NCBI GenBank assembly: GCA_035762175.1
Contig: DASTPP010000336.1
Location: 52,364 to 116,363 of the forward strand
Direction: 5' to 3'
DNA: 64,000 bases
Origin: DASTPP01 sp035762175
Lineage (GTDB): Bacteria > Myxococcota_A > Polyangia > Polyangiales > Polyangiaceae
Numbering within the stretch: the first letter of the stretch is position 1; each line of letters opens with the position of its first letter. Of the stretch, positions 63,739-64,000 are shown one piece after another. The translations under genes and the position numbers were made by a program. A model generated the notes under the pieces. The model made no database searches and was not told the DNA's origin. It saw only the letters and a program-made list of their open reading frames with translations.

Positions 63739-64000
63739 ACGGCGCACAGGCTGAAGCCTGTGCTACGGCCAGCCCCGCTCGTACGGCGCGCAAAGCCCGG
63801 CGCTCTGGCCGGGCTCTCCGAGTCGATGCGATTCGCGCGCGGCCGGCTGGGGCGAGCGCTGATCCACGCGGCGGGTGAGCTTGCGCGGCCCCGGACTCGA
63901 AGTCCGGGGCACGGAGTCACCCGCTCGAACGGAGAGCCAAGCCCGGCCCTCGCTGGGGCCGGGCTCCCTCGCCGCGAGCCGCTCGCGCGCTCGCCCGGGG
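63739..64000 (+). repeat. Dispersed palindromic element family, copy D (related, cut by the window edge)
   Basis: The palindrome CACAGGCT/AGCCTGTG stands near 63746-63763, and CCCCGGACT/AGTCCGGGG near 63891-63911. Both are followed by the block GAGAGC or similar and AGCCCGGC...GCCGGGCT. The second is followed by CTCGCCGCGAGCCGCTCGC. The organisation recalls copies A-C, but the sequences of the palindromes differ. The last part is cut off. Confidence 0.6.

Overview
The window is very GC-rich chromosomal DNA whose gene style points to a myxobacterium-like member of Myxococcota, probably Polyangia/Polyangiales. The evidence is a high density of lipoproteins with Gly/Ala/Thr-rich spacers, MYXO-CTERM-like tails, a RCC1-repeat lipoprotein, PEGA and TPR helpers beside a Ser/Thr kinase, a CHAT-domain lipoprotein, many single-haem CxxCH lipoproteins and frequent GTG starts. 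The species is inferred only from style. I found no rRNA, tRNA, CRISPR array, transposase or origin.

Layout. 1-7.3 kb holds housekeeping genes: a RarD-type transporter, a FAD amine/amino-acid oxidase, a glutaminyl-tRNA synthetase with a C-terminal GatB/YqeY domain, an RlpA-like lipoprotein and a free-standing YqeY protein. 7.3-12.4 kb has a hairpin-rich intergenic element, a RCC1 lipoprotein and two paralogous exported proteins with MYXO-CTERM-like ends. 12.4-16.5 kb has an orphan phage-type RecA-like ATPase, an L,D-transpeptidase lipoprotein and an unknown membrane protein. 16.6-21.1 kb is a compact cluster of outer-membrane barrel, 13-haem cytochrome, small protein and cytochrome lipoprotein, which looks like an electron conduit across the outer membrane. 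21.2-27 kb has a PEGA membrane protein, an eroded gene, a thioredoxin-like ferredoxin, an Smr protein, IlvE, a lipoprotein and a MATE pump. 27-32.5 kb has a CHAT-domain lipoprotein convergent with an ECF-like sigma factor and a membrane partner. 32.6-42.7 kb has a metallo-beta-lactamase-fold enzyme, a CCA/poly(A) polymerase, an alpha/beta hydrolase and lipoproteins, with much repeat DNA.

43-49 kb is a complete isc operon: MerR-type regulator, iscS, iscU, iscA, hscB, hscA, fdx. It builds Fe-S clusters, with a Cys-rich MerR protein where IscR would usually stand. 49-57.7 kb has a nucleotidyltransferase, a Tat-exported molybdopterin enzyme, a B12-dependent aminomutase beta subunit, AstB, a GH63-like glucosidase and a coupled PD-(D/E)XK-like/PIN nuclease pair. 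58-63.7 kb has a large cytochrome lipoprotein, a kinase-PEGA pair and an epimerase, with a relic of a second glucosidase 3' end between the last two.

The most striking non-genic signal is a dispersed palindromic element of about 220-320 bp, seen around 37.2, 40.8, 42.6 and (related, cut by the window edge) 63.7 kb. Two copies supply the stop codon or C-terminal tail of the gene they follow. A second theme is tandem duplication of sequence at gene 3' ends, often including the stop codon, and in-frame minisatellites inside signal peptides, linkers and tails.
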